The notes below the pieces were generated by a model that worked only from the letters and a program-made list of their open reading frames with translations, did no database searches and was not told where the DNA came from. 5,142 bases of DNA, taken from positions 1-5,142 of the forward strand of contig WQUE01000149.1 of assembly GCA_009785885.1 (NCBI GenBank), read 5' to 3'. Both the position numbers and the translations under genes were made by a program. Of the stretch, positions 5,004 to 5,142 are shown one piece after another (the stretch's first letter is position 1; the number at the start of each line of letters is the position of its first letter). The stretch is from Actinomycetes bacterium (GTDB lineage: Bacteria > Actinomycetota > Actinomycetes > Propionibacteriales > Propionibacteriaceae).

Positions 5004-5142
5004 GTGGCCGCATACCTTTCGCCGTCGGTCCATGACGGCACCACGGGTGGTTCCGACCACGGGGGCCGCCGCACGCACATCATCCAGATCCTGCGTGACA
5101 CCCGGCAGCCGCTGTCCGTGTCGGAGATCGCCGAGATGGTCG
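5004..5142 (+). CDS. Second winged-helix regulator, close paralogue of the 4028 gene (cut by window)
   Basis: The GTG at 5004 opens a frame that runs to the window edge (46 codons). The product is 35/46 identical to the N-terminus of the regulator at 4028, without gaps, counting both starts as Met. Identity covers the tail (SPSV-DGTTGG), the first helix (GGRRTHIIQILRD) and the start of the HTH (PLSV--IA-MV). The recognition helix and the cysteine domain lie beyond the edge, so DNA specificity and ligand binding cannot be compared. Upstream is GGAGGG at 3-nt spacing. The two genes are in tandem on the same strand, 214 bp apart, most simply by an old duplication, since third positions and the intergenic sequence have diverged. 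The role is inferred from the paralogue. Confidence 0.85.
   Translation, partial: MAAYLSPSVHDGTTGGSDHGGRRTHIIQILRDTRQPLSVSEIAEMV

Overview
The window is a stretch of a very GC-rich bacterial chromosome. Third codon positions are nearly all G or C, GTG is used as a start, and the one signal peptide is a lipoprotein type. This fits a high-GC actinobacterium. Some features loosely suggest a Streptosporangiales or Actinomadura-like host, but the sequence alone does not prove a genus.

Positions 1-1217 (minus strand) hold most of moeA, which encodes the enzyme that inserts molybdenum into molybdopterin. The gene runs off the left edge and lacks its last few dozen codons. A short divergent spacer (1218-1288) holds a candidate sigma-70-type promoter for the rightward operon, a 15-nt palindrome inside that promoter's spacer, an 11-nt palindrome, and a series of TGTCAT-like elements. 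To the right is a tight modA-modB-modC operon (1289-3983): a molybdate-binding lipoprotein, a membrane permease and an ATPase. modA and modB are 5 nt apart, and modB and modC overlap by ATGA. Together these genes import molybdate and use it to make the molybdenum cofactor.

Downstream on the same strand is a winged-helix regulator gene (4028-4789) with its own candidate promoter. A perfect TATAAT overlaps the modC stop codon. The protein resembles COG2345/SufR-type regulators: an N-terminal winged helix and a C-terminal domain with exactly three cysteines, which could hold an Fe-S cluster. After a 214-bp non-coding gap carrying a diverged, hairpin-capable direct repeat, a second gene (5004 to the window end) encodes a close paralogue. 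It is 35/46 identical over the visible part and is cut by the right edge.

The most interesting point is that all three promoter regions (moeA/modA, regulator 1, regulator 2) contain the same uncommon word, TTGTCACA or its complement. This suggests that the tandem cysteine-containing regulators may control themselves, each other and the molybdate/Moco genes. This is a hypothesis from motif sharing and position, not a demonstrated link. No RNA genes, CRISPR arrays, insertion sequences or clear intrinsic terminators were seen.
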